Counted from the first letter of the stretch, positions 1 through 12,464 are shown. The stretch is 64,000 bases of DNA from Halomonas colorata (GCF_014897985.1 NZ_JABUZA010000002.1:162678-226677); one strand, 5' to 3'. The notes: a model not told the origin generated them from the sequence alone. Program-made: numbers and translations.

Positions 1-1836
1 CATAAAGCCGTAACCACCGTCGCTTGCCAATACAAAGCGCCGCTCAGGCGGGGCAAGCATTAGCCCTGCCATTTGCGCCCCTGCCGATACATTCGCCCGC
101 CCAGTCACTGGTTCACCCTGGCCCCGCGCGCTGGGCAGGTTGTGGGCGGCCAAGGTATAAGCGCGCCCCGTATCATCCAGCAGTACTAGAGGCTGATTGG
201 TTTTACCCCGGGCCGCCAGATGGAAACTATCCCCGGCTTTATAGGAAAGCCCCTCTGGATCAATATCATGGCCTTTGGCGGCGCGGATCCAGCCTTTATC
301 AGACAGCACCACGGTGATCGGGTCGGCACCCAGCAGCTCGACTTCCGAAAGCGCCTTGGCTTCACTGCGCTCAACCAGCGGTGAGCGGCGCTCGTCGCCG
401 TGCTCTTTACCCGCCGCGCGGATCTCTTTTTCGATCAGCGTGGTCAGTTTTGCTTCGCTTCCCAGCAGCCCCTGGAGCTGTTTCCGTTCTTTTTCCAGCT
501 CATCCTGCTCGCCGCGAATCTTCATCTCTTCAAGCTTGGCAAGATGACGCAGGCGTAGCTCGAGAATCGCTTCCGCCTGACGCTCTGAGAGACTAAAGGC
601 GGTGATGAGTGAAGCTTTCGGGTCATCTTCCTCGCGAATAATCCGGATCACTTCGTCAAGGTTGAGATAGGCTGTCAGCAAACCTTCCAAAATATGCAGA
701 CGATCTTCAACCTTACCTAAGCGGTGCTCCAATCGACGGCGCACCGTAGTGCGGCGAAAGCGTAGCCACTCACCCAGCATGTCGGGCAGGGACATGACCC
801 GCGGACGGCCATCCAGGCCGATCACGTTCATATTCACCCGCACGTTCTTTTCCAGATCCGTGGTGGCAAACAGGTGGGCCATAAGCGACTCAACGTCCAC
901 CCGGCTGGAGCGCGGCTCAATGACCAGGCGCGTGGGCTCTTCATGGGTCGACTCATCGCGAAGATCAGCAACCATGGGCAGCTTCTTGGCCTGCATCTGC
1001 GCGGCGATCTGTTCAAGCACTTTGGCACCGCTGACCTGGTAAGGCACTGCGGTGATCACGATATTGGCGTCTTCACGAACATAGCGAGCGCGCAGTTTTA
1101 CCGAGCCGCGGCCTGACTCATAAAGCTTACGCAGGTCGGCTGGGGGAGTGATGATTTCTGCGTCTGTCGGAAAATCAGGCGCGGGCACAAACGCCATCAA
1201 GTCGGTCGTGGTCGCTTGAGGGTTGCGCAGCAAATGGCAGGTAGCTTCGACCACTTCACCAACGTTATGCGGCGGTATATCCGTGGCCATCCCTACCGCA
1301 ATCCCGGTACCGCCATTGAGCAGTACATGGGGTAGCTTGGCAGGCAGCACGAGAGGCTCCTGCATGGTGCCGTCAAAATTGGGCACCCAATCGACAGTAC
1401 CCTGGCCTAATTCGCCCAACAGCACTTCGGAAAACTTGGAGAGTTTGGCTTCGGTATAGCGCATAGCCGCGAACGACTTGGGATCGTCCGGGCTTCCCCA
1501 GTTACCCTGGCCATCGACCAAGGGGTAGCGATAGCTAAACGACTGCGCCATCAGCACCATGGCTTCGTAACAGGCGCTGTCGCCATGCGGGTGAAACTTA
1601 CCCAGTACGTCGCCCACGGTACGCGCTGACTTTTTGTACTTGGCGTTGGCGTGAAGCGCCAACTCACGCATGGCGTAAATGATCCGCCGCTGCACAGGCT
1701 TCATGCCGTCGCCAATATTGGGCAGCGCACGGTCTAAAATGACGTACATCGAGTAGTCGAGGTACGCTTTTTCGGTATAGTCGCGCAAGGAGAGACGTTC
1801 GACGTCGCCTTCCGCTACCTGAATATCCATGGTCAT
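1..1836 (-). CDS. parC: DNA topoisomerase IV subunit A (3' end outside window)
   Basis: This is the breakage-reunion subunit of topoisomerase IV, which decatenates daughter chromosomes in an A2B2 complex with ParE. 612 codons are present; the family is about 750 residues, so part of the C-terminal beta-pinwheel lies beyond base 1. The N-terminus reads [20 protein letters not shown]. The quinolone-resistance region has [10 protein letters not shown], with wild-type-like Ser near residue 87 and Glu near 91. The [11 protein letters not shown] segment carries the catalytic tyrosine. ATG at 1836 is preferred over ATG at 1830 because GAGGT lies about 9 bases upstream. It starts 6 bases after the parE stop, so the two are co-transcribed. 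Confidence 0.97.
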   Translation of the reverse strand, partial: MTMDIQVAEGDVERLSLRDYTEKAYLDYSMYVILDRALPNIGDGMKPVQRRIIYAMRELALHANAKYKKSARTVGDVLGKFHPHGDSACYEAMVLMAQSFSYRYPLVDGQGNWGSPDDPKSFAAMRYTEAKLSKFSEVLLGELGQGTVDWVPNFDGTMQEPLVLPAKLPHVLLNGGTGIAVGMATDIPPHNVGEVVEATCHLLRNPQATTTDLMAFVPAPDFPTDAEIITPPADLRKLYESGRGSVKLRARYVREDANIVITAVPYQVSGAKVLEQIAAQMQAKKLPMVADLRDESTHEEPTRLVIEPRSSRVDVESLMAHLFATTDLEKNVRVNMNVIGLDGRPRVMSLPDMLGEWLRFRRTTVRRRLEHRLGKVEDRLHILEGLLTAYLNLDEVIRIIREEDDPKASLITAFSLSERQAEAILELRLRHLAKLEEMKIRGEQDELEKERKQLQGLLGSEAKLTTLIEKEIRAAGKEHGDERRSPLVERSEAKALSEVELLGADPITVVLSDKGWIRAAKGHDIDPEGLSYKAGDSFHLAARGKTNQPLVLLDDTGRAYTLAAHNLPSARGQGEPVTGRANVSAGAQMAGLMLAPPERRFVLASDGGYGFM

Positions 1837-1842
1837 CGGGAG

Positions 1843-3807
<1,965 letters not shown>

Positions 3808-3892
3808 CTAGAATAGCAAAAAGCTGTATATCCAGCCATGCCTTTTACTTGATTAAGAAAAGTGCTGCATGCATTTATAGCTACCGCGGCAG

Positions 3893-5590
3893 CTACTTAT
3901 CCTGCTCGGCGGCCCAGAACGCTTCGATCAAGCCGCGGCTGGAGGCATCCATACGCGAGACATCCCCTTCGCCGTCGATAATCGCCTGGGTATCGGTGGC
4001 AATCTGCTTACCAAGCTCCACGCCCCACTGGTCAAACGGATTGATATCCCAGATGACCGCTTGCACGAACACCTTGTGCTCATAAAGCGCAATCAAAGCG
4101 CCCAGGCTGTGAGGGGTAAGCTTATCCAGCAGCACTGTAGTCGATGGCTGGTTGCCGCGGTAGCGTTTGTGCTCAGGGCGTGGTCCATCATCTTCTAAGG
4201 CGTCATCGCCCAGCATTAGAACGCGGGATTGGGCGAAGCAGTTGGCAAGCGCCAGCCGGTGCTGTGCTTTAAGGTGGCGGCGGGTGTCCGGGTCTTCGAC
4301 CTCATCATAACGCTTGAGCGGGGCGATAAAGTCACACACAACCGACTGGGTGCCCTGGTGAAGCAATTGATAAAACGCGTGCTGGGCGTTGGGGCCCAGC
4401 TGCCCCCAAAGTACCGGGCAGGTCGAATAGCTGACCGCCTGGCCCTGGCGGGTGACCGACTTGCCGTTGGACTCCATTTCCAACTGCTCAAGATAGGCGG
4501 CAAAATATTCCAGACGGCCATCGTAAGGCAGGATCGAGTGAGCGCGGATATCCAAAAAGTTGACGTTCCAGATACCGGCCAGGGCCAGCAGTACGGGCAG
4601 ATTGTCTTCCATGGGTGCTTCACTGAAGTGGCGGTCCATGGCATGGGCACCGGCCAGCAGTTCGCGAAAATGCGCCATACCCACGACCAGGGCAATCGGC
4701 AAACCAATCGTGCCCCACAGCGAGTAGCGCCCGCCTACCCACTCCCAGAATTTAAGCTGATGATCTGGTGCAATCCCCCACTCGCTCATTTTCTCGGGGC
4801 TGGCCGACACACCGATAAAATGCTGACGTACGATAAGCTCAGCGCTCACCGGTGGAGCGCTGACAAAATCACTATGCTGAGTTAAACGGCCCAACAGCCA
4901 GTCTCTGGCCGTATTGGCGTTGGAGAGCGTATCAATAGTGGTAAACGACTTTGAAGAAAGTACAAAGATGGTCGTTTCGGGATTTAGACGCCCTAAATAA
5001 TCGGCCAGCTGCGAACCGTCCATTGTCGAGGCAAAATGCACCTCAACGGGATGAATATTCTCAGGCCGGTAGTCAGCCAGTGCGTGCGTCACCATTAACG
5101 GCCCTAGGTCCGAGCCGCCGACGCCTAAATTCACCACATGGCGAATGGGCTTGCCCGTCGCCCCGCGCCACTGCCCGGCGTGCAAACGACACACCAAGCG
5201 CTCCATTTGCGCCAGACTTTCCTGAACCCCCGCCACTACGTCTTCGCCTTCAACGTTCAGCGTTGCATCGGCCGGCAACCGCAGCGCGGTATGCAGCGCC
5301 GGGCGGTTCTCGCTGACGTTAACCCGCTTACCGCTCAGCAGAGCATCAATGGCCCCCGGTACGCCGGCATCCTGGGCCAGGGCTAACAGGTGCTCTAGCG
5401 TATCGTCATCCCAGCGCTGCTTGGAAAGATCTAGCGTCAGGCCTGCCACATGACGGGTAAAGTGTGACCAGCGGCTGCGATCCGAGCCAAACAACGTCTT
5501 TAAATGAACGCTTTTGAGTTCCTCGGCATGCTGTTTTAGTGTCTGCCAAGCGGGCAGTTTATCGGGGGTAGCGCGTGATGCTGAGGCCAT
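3893..5590 (-). CDS. pgi: Glucose-6-phosphate isomerase
   Basis: Interconverts glucose 6-phosphate and fructose 6-phosphate in the cytosol. It has 565 residues, close to the 549 of E. coli Pgi. Visible family signatures are NLGVGGSDLGPLMV (substrate phosphate loop), VLSSKSFTTIDTL, the PGI signature region FWEWVGGRYSLWGTIGLPIAL, and QWGVELGKQIA near the C-terminus. The start at 5590 (MASASRATPDK) is preceded by AGGAGA; a longer frame to 5641 begins with unrelated Arg-rich residues and lacks such a site. Transcribed separately from parE, and divergent from cmoA with about 100 bases between the starts. Confidence 0.97.
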   Translation of the reverse strand: MASASRATPDKLPAWQTLKQHAEELKSVHLKTLFGSDRSRWSHFTRHVAGLTLDLSKQRWDDDTLEHLLALAQDAGVPGAIDALLSGKRVNVSENRPALHTALRLPADATLNVEGEDVVAGVQESLAQMERLVCRLHAGQWRGATGKPIRHVVNLGVGGSDLGPLMVTHALADYRPENIHPVEVHFASTMDGSQLADYLGRLNPETTIFVLSSKSFTTIDTLSNANTARDWLLGRLTQHSDFVSAPPVSAELIVRQHFIGVSASPEKMSEWGIAPDHQLKFWEWVGGRYSLWGTIGLPIALVVGMAHFRELLAGAHAMDRHFSEAPMEDNLPVLLALAGIWNVNFLDIRAHSILPYDGRLEYFAAYLEQLEMESNGKSVTRQGQAVSYSTCPVLWGQLGPNAQHAFYQLLHQGTQSVVCDFIAPLKRYDEVEDPDTRRHLKAQHRLALANCFAQSRVLMLGDDALEDDGPRPEHKRYRGNQPSTTVLLDKLTPHSLGALIALYEHKVFVQAVIWDINPFDQWGVELGKQIATDTQAIIDGEGDVSRMDASSRGLIEAFWAAEQDK

Positions 5591-5690
5591 TTGCCGTCTC
5601 CTGTGGCGTCGAACCATGCAGCTCGGGTCTGTTCTGGTCAAAGTAGGGCGCGTAAACTATTACCCCCTTTTGATGACCCCCGGCTTGCCA

Positions 5691-6434
5691 ATGAGTAATG
5701 CATCTTACCGTGACGCTATCTTTTCGACACCCCTTGATCGAGTGGCGCGCTTCTCTTTCGATGAGCAGGTGGTTGCCTGCTTCCCTGACATGATCCGCCG
5801 CTCGGTACCGGGCTACGGCCAGATCCTGGGTATGCTCAGCCTGATTGCCCAGCGCCACCTTCGCCATGGCGGTCACGTCTATGACCTGGGCTGCTCGCTC
5901 GGCGCCTCGGGCCTCGCTCTGGCAGGCGCGCTGAAACCTGATGCGTTTCGCTATACGGGTGTCGATCTTTCGCCCGCCATGGTGGAGCGCGCCCGGCAAA
6001 CGTTCAGTGAAGAGTGCCCTGAACATGCCATGAGCGTGGAAGAAGCCGATATCCGCACGCTCGAGTATGCGCCATCAGGCATGATCATTCTTAACTTTAC
6101 GCTGCAGTTTTTGCCCCCCGCCGACCGGGATGCGCTATTAAAGCAGCTGTTTGACGCCCTTGAGCCCGGCGGCGTGCTGGTGTTATCTGAAAAAACCGTT
6201 GATGTAGATGAGCGGGATAATGCATGGCGGGTCGAGCGCTACCACGACTTCAAGCGCGCCAACGGTTACAGCGACATGGAGATCAGCCAAAAGCGTACCG
6301 CGCTTGAAAACGTGTTAGTGCCTGATACGTTGGATGCGCTGCATCAGCGCTTACAGCAGGCAGGCTTCCCACGTACGGTAACGTGGTTCCAGTACCTGAA
6401 CTTTGCCTCTGTCATTGCGTTTAAGGAGAGCTAA
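5691..6434 (+). CDS. cmoA: Carboxy-S-adenosyl-L-methionine synthase
   Basis: Converts S-adenosylmethionine and prephenate to carboxy-SAM, the donor used by CmoB to modify the wobble uridine of tRNA. 247 residues, the normal family length. The N-terminus YRDAIFSTPLDRVARFSFDE, the SAM motif VYDLGCSLGASGLAL, and the segments LNFTLQFLPP and DFKRANGYSDMEISQKR closely match E. coli CmoA. ATG at 5691 is chosen because homology begins immediately after it; an in-frame ATG at 5673 is possible and neither has a strong ribosome binding site. The stop abuts the cmoB start directly. Confidence 0.95.
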   Translation: MSNASYRDAIFSTPLDRVARFSFDEQVVACFPDMIRRSVPGYGQILGMLSLIAQRHLRHGGHVYDLGCSLGASGLALAGALKPDAFRYTGVDLSPAMVERARQTFSEECPEHAMSVEEADIRTLEYAPSGMIILNFTLQFLPPADRDALLKQLFDALEPGGVLVLSEKTVDVDERDNAWRVERYHDFKRANGYSDMEISQKRTALENVLVPDTLDALHQRLQQAGFPRTVTWFQYLNFASVIAFKES

Positions 6435-7427
6435 GTGGAACTCCCTGATGATCACCGTGCGCTTTATCAGGCATTTTTAGACCAGGGCTTAACGACTTGG
6501 CTGGCTAAATTACCCGAGCAGCTGGCCCGGGGGCTTGACCGCCAGCGCCATGGCGATCTGCCGGCCTGGGAAAAAGCCGTGGCCAAACTGCCACCTCTAC
6601 CTGCACAGCGCGACGTTCAGCTCGATAGCGATACGGTAACGGTGGAGCTTGCGCTCAGCGATAGCCAACAGCGCCAGTGTTTTAACCTGCTGCGTAAGCT
6701 GGCTCCGTGGCGCAAAGGCCCTTTTCAGCTGGGCGGCATTGATATCAAGACCGAGTGGCGCTCCGACTGGAAGTGGCAGCGCGTCGCGCCTCATCTAGCG
6801 CCACTGAAATACCGCAAGGTGCTGGATGTAGGCGGCGGCAGCGGCTACCACGCCTGGCGAATGACCGGTGCTGGGGCTGCATTCGTGTTGGTGATTGATC
6901 CTTCGCCGCGCTTTTACTGGCAGTTTCAGGCGGTGCGCCACTTCGTAGGCGATGCCGATGGCGGGCGCACTCAGTTCCTTCCCGTGGGTATCGAGGACAT
7001 ACCGGAAAACCTCGGCTTTTTCGATACCGTGTTCTCCATGGGCGTGCTGTACCACCGCGCCTCCCCTTTCGAGCACCTTCAACAGCTGAAAGCAGCCCTG
7101 GCGCCGGGTGGCGAACTGGTGCTGGAAACGCTGGTGGTGGAAGGCGACAAGCAAACGGTGTTTGTGCCCGGCGAGCGCTACGCCGCGATGCCCAACGTCT
7201 ACTTTCTACCCTCCTCCAAGGCGCTCTGCCACTGGCTCAGCCGCTGCGGCTTTACCAATATCCGCGTGGTCGATGAAGCAGTCACCACATTGGACGAGCA
7301 GCGCTCCACCGAGTGGATGACCTATCAGTCGCTGGTCGACTTTCTCGACCCCGATGACCGCACTCGCACCATCGAGGGCTACCCTGCGCCACGGCGGGCG
7401 GTGATCATGGCTAACAAGCCAGGATAA
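6435..7427 (+). CDS. cmoB: tRNA U34 carboxymethyltransferase
   Basis: Transfers the carboxymethyl group of carboxy-SAM to 5-hydroxyuridine 34, giving cmo5U, which widens wobble decoding. 330 residues against 323 in E. coli. The conserved segments EWRSDWKWQRV, VLDVGGGSGYHAWRMTGAGA (SAM binding) and FDTVFSMGVLYHRASPF are all present. The start is GTG at 6435, immediately after the cmoA TAA, with AAGGAGAG at 6423-6430 inside the end of cmoA, so the pair is translationally coupled. The frame then runs open to the TAA at 7425. Confidence 0.96.
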   Translation: MELPDDHRALYQAFLDQGLTTWLAKLPEQLARGLDRQRHGDLPAWEKAVAKLPPLPAQRDVQLDSDTVTVELALSDSQQRQCFNLLRKLAPWRKGPFQLGGIDIKTEWRSDWKWQRVAPHLAPLKYRKVLDVGGGSGYHAWRMTGAGAAFVLVIDPSPRFYWQFQAVRHFVGDADGGRTQFLPVGIEDIPENLGFFDTVFSMGVLYHRASPFEHLQQLKAALAPGGELVLETLVVEGDKQTVFVPGERYAAMPNVYFLPSSKALCHWLSRCGFTNIRVVDEAVTTLDEQRSTEWMTYQSLVDFLDPDDRTRTIEGYPAPRRAVIMANKPG

Positions 7428-7454
7428 GCTGTAAATAGCGTTTGAAATTAGTGC

Positions 7455-8129
7455 TTAACGGCGCAAGATCACCAGCCAGCGGCCCAGGTTCAACATGCTG
7501 GCAAGTGAAGCCGCGACATAGGTAAACGCACAGGCGGTTAACACGTGACGCGCACCCGCCATGTCGTAGGGCGGCACATAATCTTTTAAAAGAGGCAGTG
7601 CGCGGTTGAAGCTGGCATCGAATTCAACTGGTAGCGTCACCAGGTGAACCAACGCGGCGGTACCGAAGCTAATCACCGCCATGCCAATCACTAACGCCAA
7701 ACCGCCCGGCACGCGCGTCAACAAGAATAAAAACGGCGCGGCCATCATTAGAATGGCCCCCATCTTTTCTGCCTTTTGGGCAACGCCCACCAAGCGGCTG
7801 CGCGCCAGCAGCGGCGCATAGCCTTGATGATGCTGTATGGCATGACCCACTTCATGGGCGGCAACGGTTACCGCCGTGAGTGACCGCCCATCGTAATGAT
7901 CGGGCGAAAGGCGCACACAGCGCGTTTCAGGATCGTAATGATCGCCAAACTCGGTCCGTTCAACGCTTACTTCATCGACACCCAGGCGCCGCAGCAAATG
8001 CTCGGCAAGCTCGGCCCCGGTACCCGGGTAATCGTCGCGGCCGCGCTGGTGACGCTTAAGCACCCACTTTGCCCATACGTTGGGCAGTATAAAAACCGCG
8101 AGTAACAGCACGATGAGTAGAACGACCAT
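7455..8129 (-). CDS. YugP-type membrane zinc metallopeptidase
   Basis: A membrane-anchored neutral zinc peptidase of the Zn_peptidase_2 (YugP) family; its physiological substrate is not known to me. 224 residues. The N-terminal hydrophobic anchor is VVLLIVLLLAVFILPNVWA. The zinc-binding HExxH-like motif is AAHEVGHAIQHHQGY near residue 91. Two more hydrophobic segments follow (ILMMAAPFLFLLTRV and LALVIGMAVISFGTAAL), then PVEFDASFNRALPLL, also typical of the family. It lies 81 bases after the App1-like gene on the same strand and converges with cmoB. Family assignment is firm, function open. Confidence 0.88.
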   Translation of the reverse strand: MVVLLIVLLLAVFILPNVWAKWVLKRHQRGRDDYPGTGAELAEHLLRRLGVDEVSVERTEFGDHYDPETRCVRLSPDHYDGRSLTAVTVAAHEVGHAIQHHQGYAPLLARSRLVGVAQKAEKMGAILMMAAPFLFLLTRVPGGLALVIGMAVISFGTAALVHLVTLPVEFDASFNRALPLLKDYVPPYDMAGARHVLTACAFTYVAASLASMLNLGRWLVILRR

Positions 8130-8210
8130 GATGACTTAGCATCCGAAATGGGAAGATAGTGGAAAGCTTCGTTTTATCATGGTCAGACAACAACGACGTT
8201 AAGGCAAGGC

Positions 8211-9344
8211 TTACCCTTGCGCTTCACGGCGCTCTTCTTCGAGATGCTCTTTTACATCGCGCTCGACTGCCTGTAGGCCACGCGCCGAAATATCGCCATT
8301 GGCGTGGGCGTGCTCAGCAATCAATACGCTGTCGGGGGCGAGTACCAAGTCGCACTGGGAATCTACCAGTTCATCACGAAGCCGTTGAATAGCCTGTTCG
8401 CGTTCAGGGTCTTTATCCACGCGACGGATATAGATAGCTTTGATACGCCCAGGGTAAGCCTTGACGATCTCGGCATATACTTCTGGGTCGTGTTGCCCGC
8501 TATCGCCAATCAAAATGCACGGTAGCTCATCGAACAGCGTCAACATTCGATCAATTAACATGCGCTTGTGATCCTCGGCACGGCGCGGCCAGGGGTGACG
8601 TAATGAAATCCCCCACTCGCGTAGAAAAAGAATCGGGCCAACCGGAATCCGGTTGAGCTGAAAGAACGTTTCGAGCATTTCGTAAATAGCCCAGGGCCCG
8701 CGGGATACATACAAAATGGGTCGTTCGGCCTTCTCACTTTCGCCGCGGTGCAGGGCCTGATATAGCGAGGCGACACCTGGAAATGCCGTGCGCCGATGCG
8801 GTTTGCGTACAAAGAGGCGATAAAGCATCTTCAGCTTTTCGGCAACGCCGGTAAACATGACGGTGTCATCAATATCGCTAATGATCAGCAGATCTGTTTC
8901 CGGTGGCGGTACGTATACCTCAACGTTAGTACGTACAGGCGACTGGTTTTCTGCATGCACCATGATATCCGCTCGATGCCAGGAAACATCGATAGGCAGC
9001 GAATGGGTAATCGGAAGGTGTGCATCGAAATATCCGTCCCGATCAGTCATCAACGTTAGCTGGTTTTGACCGATGCTAATGTCCACCTGTGCATTAGCGA
9101 GGCCGCGGCGAAAAATTCGTCGGGTAACGTCGGCCGTATCACGCAACATGCCGCGTCGCGGAATAGCGCGGCCAAGGGCGGCTTGGCGAAATACCCGCCC
9201 CATTACGAACACTTCTTCAGACGAGCCGTAGCCGCGGTAAGGATGAACAACCATCCCCCCGCGGCCACGGTCTCGCTTCATGGGTTTTGCAGCAGTATGG
9301 ACAAGCCTTTTTACAAAGCTTGCCCACGGGCTAAACCACGACAT
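8211..9344 (-). CDS. App1-family (DUF2183) phosphatase domain protein
   Basis: Contains the App1/DUF2183 HAD-like phosphatase domain, which in yeast App1 is a phosphatidate phosphatase; the bacterial substrate is unknown. 377 residues. The N-terminal part (about 40-150) has a beta-sandwich look, with VRTNVEVYVPPP. The catalytic part has ISDIDDTVMFTGV (DxDxT nucleophile motif), FPGVASLYQAL, LYVSRGPWAIYEML, and IGDSGQHDPEVYAEIV as the metal-binding loop. Its ATG overlaps the stop of the upstream PfpI gene by one base (TAATG), so the two are translated as a coupled pair. Confidence 0.88.
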   Translation of the reverse strand: MSWFSPWASFVKRLVHTAAKPMKRDRGRGGMVVHPYRGYGSSEEVFVMGRVFRQAALGRAIPRRGMLRDTADVTRRIFRRGLANAQVDISIGQNQLTLMTDRDGYFDAHLPITHSLPIDVSWHRADIMVHAENQSPVRTNVEVYVPPPETDLLIISDIDDTVMFTGVAEKLKMLYRLFVRKPHRRTAFPGVASLYQALHRGESEKAERPILYVSRGPWAIYEMLETFFQLNRIPVGPILFLREWGISLRHPWPRRAEDHKRMLIDRMLTLFDELPCILIGDSGQHDPEVYAEIVKAYPGRIKAIYIRRVDKDPEREQAIQRLRDELVDSQCDLVLAPDSVLIAEHAHANGDISARGLQAVERDVKEHLEEERREAQG

Positions 9345-9910
9345 TAAGCGTGCTGACCAGAATGACGACCTTCTTGAAGCTCTTCCAAGAGTTTGGCATT
9401 GAAGGCGTCTAGGTCTTTAGGCGTTCGGCTGGTGACAAAACCACTATCCACCACGACTTTTTCATCGACCCACTCAGCGCCAGCATTACGTAAATCCTGC
9501 GCGATGCTAGGCACCGACGTCAGCCGACGTCCATCAACCACACCGGCATTGATTAAAATCCACGGGGCGTGGCAAATAGCAGCTACGGGCTTACCGGCCT
9601 GGAAAAATGCTTTTACGAAGCTTAACGCGTCTTCATTAACTCGCAGCTCGTCTGGGTTAAACAAGCCACCCGGCAGTACCAAAGCGTGGTAATCGGATTC
9701 GTTAACATCGGCAAGCGCTTTATCAGCCTCGTAGGTATCGCCCCAATCTGTTTCAGCCCAGGCACGAATACCTTTACCGTCAGGCGTCACAATATGTACT
9801 TCGACACCGGCATTTTTGAGCGCATCGCGCGGTGAGCTTAATTCAGCCTCTTCAAAACCATCGGCAGCAACAATTGCGACACGTTTACCATTCAGTGCTT
9901 GGTTCATCAT
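9344..9910 (-). CDS. DJ-1/PfpI family protein (YhbO-like)
   Basis: A small cytosolic DJ-1/PfpI protein of the stress-induced YhbO/PfpI type; such proteins have been described as glyoxalase/deglycase or peptidase, and the true activity is debated. 188 residues. The nucleophile elbow AAICHAPWILINAG contains the reactive cysteine and adjacent histidine. The N-terminal AADGFEEAELSSPRDAL supplies the conserved Glu, and HALVLPGGLFNPDELR is also typical. Two ATGs (9910, 9907) follow AAGGAGAG, and the second has the better spacing. It leads a two-gene unit with the App1-like gene. Confidence 0.9.
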   Translation of the reverse strand: MMNQALNGKRVAIVAADGFEEAELSSPRDALKNAGVEVHIVTPDGKGIRAWAETDWGDTYEADKALADVNESDYHALVLPGGLFNPDELRVNEDALSFVKAFFQAGKPVAAICHAPWILINAGVVDGRRLTSVPSIAQDLRNAGAEWVDEKVVVDSGFVTSRTPKDLDAFNAKLLEELQEGRHSGQHA

Positions 9911-9950
9911 GCTCTCCTTTTCGTGATGAGGTGTGCGTTAAAAACGCCCT

Positions 9951-9981
9951 ATTAGTGTGGCGCATCCTGAGTGAGCGTCAA
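9951..9981 (-). promoter_or_regulatory. Possible sigma-70 promoter for the PfpI-App1 unit
   Basis: On the minus strand TTGACG (9981-9976) is followed, after a long 19-base spacer, by ACTAAT (9956-9951), about 40 bases before the PfpI start. The -35 box matches well, but the -10 box and the spacing are only fair. Confidence 0.3.
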
Positions 9982-10024
9982 GCGAATGGCCCTATTGTTT
10001 AGCCTTTCTTAATTTAACAGATAC

Positions 10025-10053
10025 GAAAAAGCCCGCTTCTAACGAAGCGGGCT
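10025..10053 (-). terminator. Rho-independent terminator of cysDN
   Basis: A 10-bp perfect stem (AGCCCGCTTC with GAAGCGGGCT, loop of four bases) lies 20 bases after the cysN stop. Read on the minus strand it is followed by TTTTTCG. It also separates cysDN from the PfpI promoter. Confidence 0.9.
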
Positions 10054-10074
10054 AAGGTATTGATCAAACGTAAT

Positions 10075-11502
10075 TTAGCGCTTGAATAAGGCGTTAATGT
10101 CTTTAGCTTCCCAATGCGGGAAATGCTTGCGCACCAGCGCGTTCAGGTCACGCTCAAAGGCAGTCCAATCGGTAGTGGATGCATCGGTAGCGCTATGCGC
10201 GGCTACCGCACGTATCATCCCCGCGCCTACCGTGACGTTGGTTAGTCGATCGACGATGATAAAGCTACCCGTTTTAGGGCTGTTGCGATAATTATCGATC
10301 GGCACCGTAGCGGTAAGCTCAATTTCGCAGCGCGCAATCGCATTAAGCTCTAATACGTCAGTGGCGTGTTTTTCAAGCGTGTTGACATCGACCTGATACT
10401 CGATCGCACTGACCTGCCCGGAAAGATCGCGGGTCGCGAGTTTAAAGTCGTAGAGCTTACCCGGCTTCAGCGCTTCTTCGTGCATCCAGACCACGTCGGC
10501 GGTAAACGCATTGGAAAGCGGTACGTCGGCCTCTGCGCTCACCAGCCAGTCACCACGGGAAATATCGATTTCGTCTTCAAGCGTCACGGTGATGGCCTGC
10601 CCCGGGTAGGCTTCACTCAAATCACCATCAAAAGTAACTATCCGCGCCACTTTTGACACCTTGCCTGAAGGCAGGGCTTTTACCGCCTGACCTGGGCGCA
10701 GAACGCCAGCAGCCAGCGTGCCGCAGTAGCCACGAAAATCCAGGTTCGGCCGGTTGACGTACTGCACGGGCAAACGCAGATCCGTCAGATTATCATCCTG
10801 GCTGATTTGGGTATTTTCGAGTAATTCAATCAGCGTTTCACCGCTATACCACGGGGTATGTTCACTGCGGTTAACCACGTTATCGCCGTTTAGCGCCGAC
10901 ATGGGTACAAACTGAATGTCACGCGCCTGCAAATTGGTGGCAAACGCGTGGTATTCCGCTTTGATTTCTGCAAAGCGCTGCTCGGAAAAGCCGACTAAAT
11001 CCATCTTATTGACGGCAATTACCAAGTGCTGAATACCCAGCAGGTCAGCAATAAAGCTGTGCCGGCGCGTTTGGGTCTGCACACCGTAACGCGCGTCAAT
11101 CAGGATAATCGCCAGGCTTGCCGTAGAGGCGCCGGTGGCCATATTGCGTGTGTACTGCTCATGCCCTGGCGTATCGGCAATGATAAATTTGCGCTTATCT
11201 GTGGAGAAGAACCGGTAGGCCACATCAATGGTAATGCCCTGCTCGCGCTCGGACTGCAAACCATCGACCAACAGCGCCAGATCCACCGTATCACCAGTGG
11301 TACCGCTGGTCTTGGAGGCCAGGGTAATCGCGGCGAGCTGATCTTCGAAGATCATCTTGGAGTCGTGCAGCAACCGGCCGATCAGCGTCGATTTGCCGTC
11401 GTCCACGCTGCCGCAGGTAATGAACCGCAGAAGGTCCTTGTTTTCATGCTCGTGCAGGTACTGCTCGATATTGTCGGCGATCAAATTGGACTGGTGAGAC
11501 AT
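10075..11502 (-). CDS. cysN: Sulfate adenylyltransferase subunit 1 (GTPase)
   Basis: GTP-hydrolysing subunit of ATP sulfurylase; it drives formation of adenylylsulfate with CysD in the first step of assimilatory sulfate reduction. 475 residues, the same as E. coli CysN, so no APS kinase (CysC) domain is fused. GTPase motifs are [15 protein letters not shown] (P-loop), [17 protein letters not shown] (G3) and NKMDL (G4), followed by EF-Tu-like beta-barrel domains. The ATG overlaps the cysD stop by one base (TGATG), indicating translational coupling. A strong terminator follows. Confidence 0.97.
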   Translation of the reverse strand: MSHQSNLIADNIEQYLHEHENKDLLRFITCGSVDDGKSTLIGRLLHDSKMIFEDQLAAITLASKTSGTTGDTVDLALLVDGLQSEREQGITIDVAYRFFSTDKRKFIIADTPGHEQYTRNMATGASTASLAIILIDARYGVQTQTRRHSFIADLLGIQHLVIAVNKMDLVGFSEQRFAEIKAEYHAFATNLQARDIQFVPMSALNGDNVVNRSEHTPWYSGETLIELLENTQISQDDNLTDLRLPVQYVNRPNLDFRGYCGTLAAGVLRPGQAVKALPSGKVSKVARIVTFDGDLSEAYPGQAITVTLEDEIDISRGDWLVSAEADVPLSNAFTADVVWMHEEALKPGKLYDFKLATRDLSGQVSAIEYQVDVNTLEKHATDVLELNAIARCEIELTATVPIDNYRNSPKTGSFIIVDRLTNVTVGAGMIRAVAAHSATDASTTDWTAFERDLNALVRKHFPHWEAKDINALFKR

Positions 11503-12464
11503 CAGAAGTACCCCTCGCGCTTTTTCTTCTCCATGGAACCTACCTGATCGCGATCGATGGCGCGGCCACTGCGCTCGCTGGTCCGGGTCAGGAGCATTTC
11601 CTGAATGATTTCCGGTAGCGTTGCGGCTTCTGATTCCACCGCACCGGTCAGCGGATAGCAGCCCAGCGTTCTAAAGCGCACCGATTTTTCTTCGGGCACT
11701 TCACCTGGCGCCAGCGGCAGGCGGTCGTCATCCACCATCACCTGCATGCCGTCACGCTCGACTATCGGGCGCTTGGCGGAGAAGTACAGTGGTACAATCG
11801 GGATCGATTCCAGATAGATGTACTGCCAGATATCAAGCTCGGTCCAGTTGGAAAGCGGGAACACGCGAATTGATTCCCCCTTGTTGACCTTGGCGTTGTA
11901 GACGTTCCAAAGCTCCGGGCGCTGATTTTTGGGGTCCCAGCGGTGGTACTTGTCGCGGAAGGAGTAGACGCGCTCCTTGGCGCGCGAGGCTTCCTCATCG
12001 CGCCGGGCACCGCCGAAAGCGGCATCAAAACCGTACTTGTCCAGCGCCTGCTTAAGCGCCTGGGTTTTCATAATATCGGTATATTTCGCGCTGCCATGGT
12101 CGAACGGGTTGATATTGGCTGCCCGCCCCTCTTCGTTGGTGTGCACGATCAGCTCCATGCCCGCTTCGGAGGCCATGCGGTTACGAAACTCGATCATTTC
12201 GCGAAACTTCCAGGTGGTATCCACGTGCATCAGGGGAAACGGCGGCGTACCGGGATAAAATGCCTTACGCGCCAGATGCAGCATCACCGAGGAGTCTTTA
12301 CCGATCGAATACAGCATGACCGGGTTACTGAATTCAGCCGCCACTTCACGAATGATGTGAATGGACTCGGCTTCTAGCTGTTTTAGGTGCGTTTGACGCG
12401 CGGCATCAAGTGCGCCAGGCACCTCACGCCGCGGCGTCGAAGAGAGTGTGGAGAACTGAGTCAT
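11502..12464 (-). CDS. cysD: Sulfate adenylyltransferase subunit 2
   Basis: Catalytic ATP-pyrophosphatase subunit of ATP sulfurylase, acting with CysN on sulfate and ATP. 320 residues against 302 in E. coli; the extra length is at the N-terminus ([16 protein letters not shown]). The PP-loop [15 protein letters not shown] sits near residue 54, with [35 protein letters not shown], and the C-terminal [20 protein letters not shown] all typical. First gene of the cysDN operon, so regulation should act in the 175-base upstream region. Confidence 0.96.
   Translation of the reverse strand: MTQFSTLSSTPRREVPGALDAARQTHLKQLEAESIHIIREVAAEFSNPVMLYSIGKDSSVMLHLARKAFYPGTPPFPLMHVDTTWKFREMIEFRNRMASEAGMELIVHTNEEGRAANINPFDHGSAKYTDIMKTQALKQALDKYGFDAAFGGARRDEEASRAKERVYSFRDKYHRWDPKNQRPELWNVYNAKVNKGESIRVFPLSNWTELDIWQYIYLESIPIVPLYFSAKRPIVERDGMQVMVDDDRLPLAPGEVPEEKSVRFRTLGCYPLTGAVESEAATLPEIIQEMLLTRTSERSGRAIDRDQVGSMEKKKREGYF

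Noticed and set aside
3871..3895. Palindrome TAGCTGCCGCGGTAGCTA at the end of pgi as a terminator
   Set aside because: No U-run follows it on the minus strand and the palindrome has one mismatch pair; left unannotated as a terminator.
4229..4885. Long plus-strand open frame (218 codons) opposite pgi
   Set aside because: It is fully antisense to a well-conserved pgi frame and its translation has no recognisable family. An overlap artefact of GC-rich coding sequence.
11026..11547. Plus-strand open frame of 173 codons opposite cysN
   Set aside because: Antisense shadow of the CysN GTPase domain; no homology seen.
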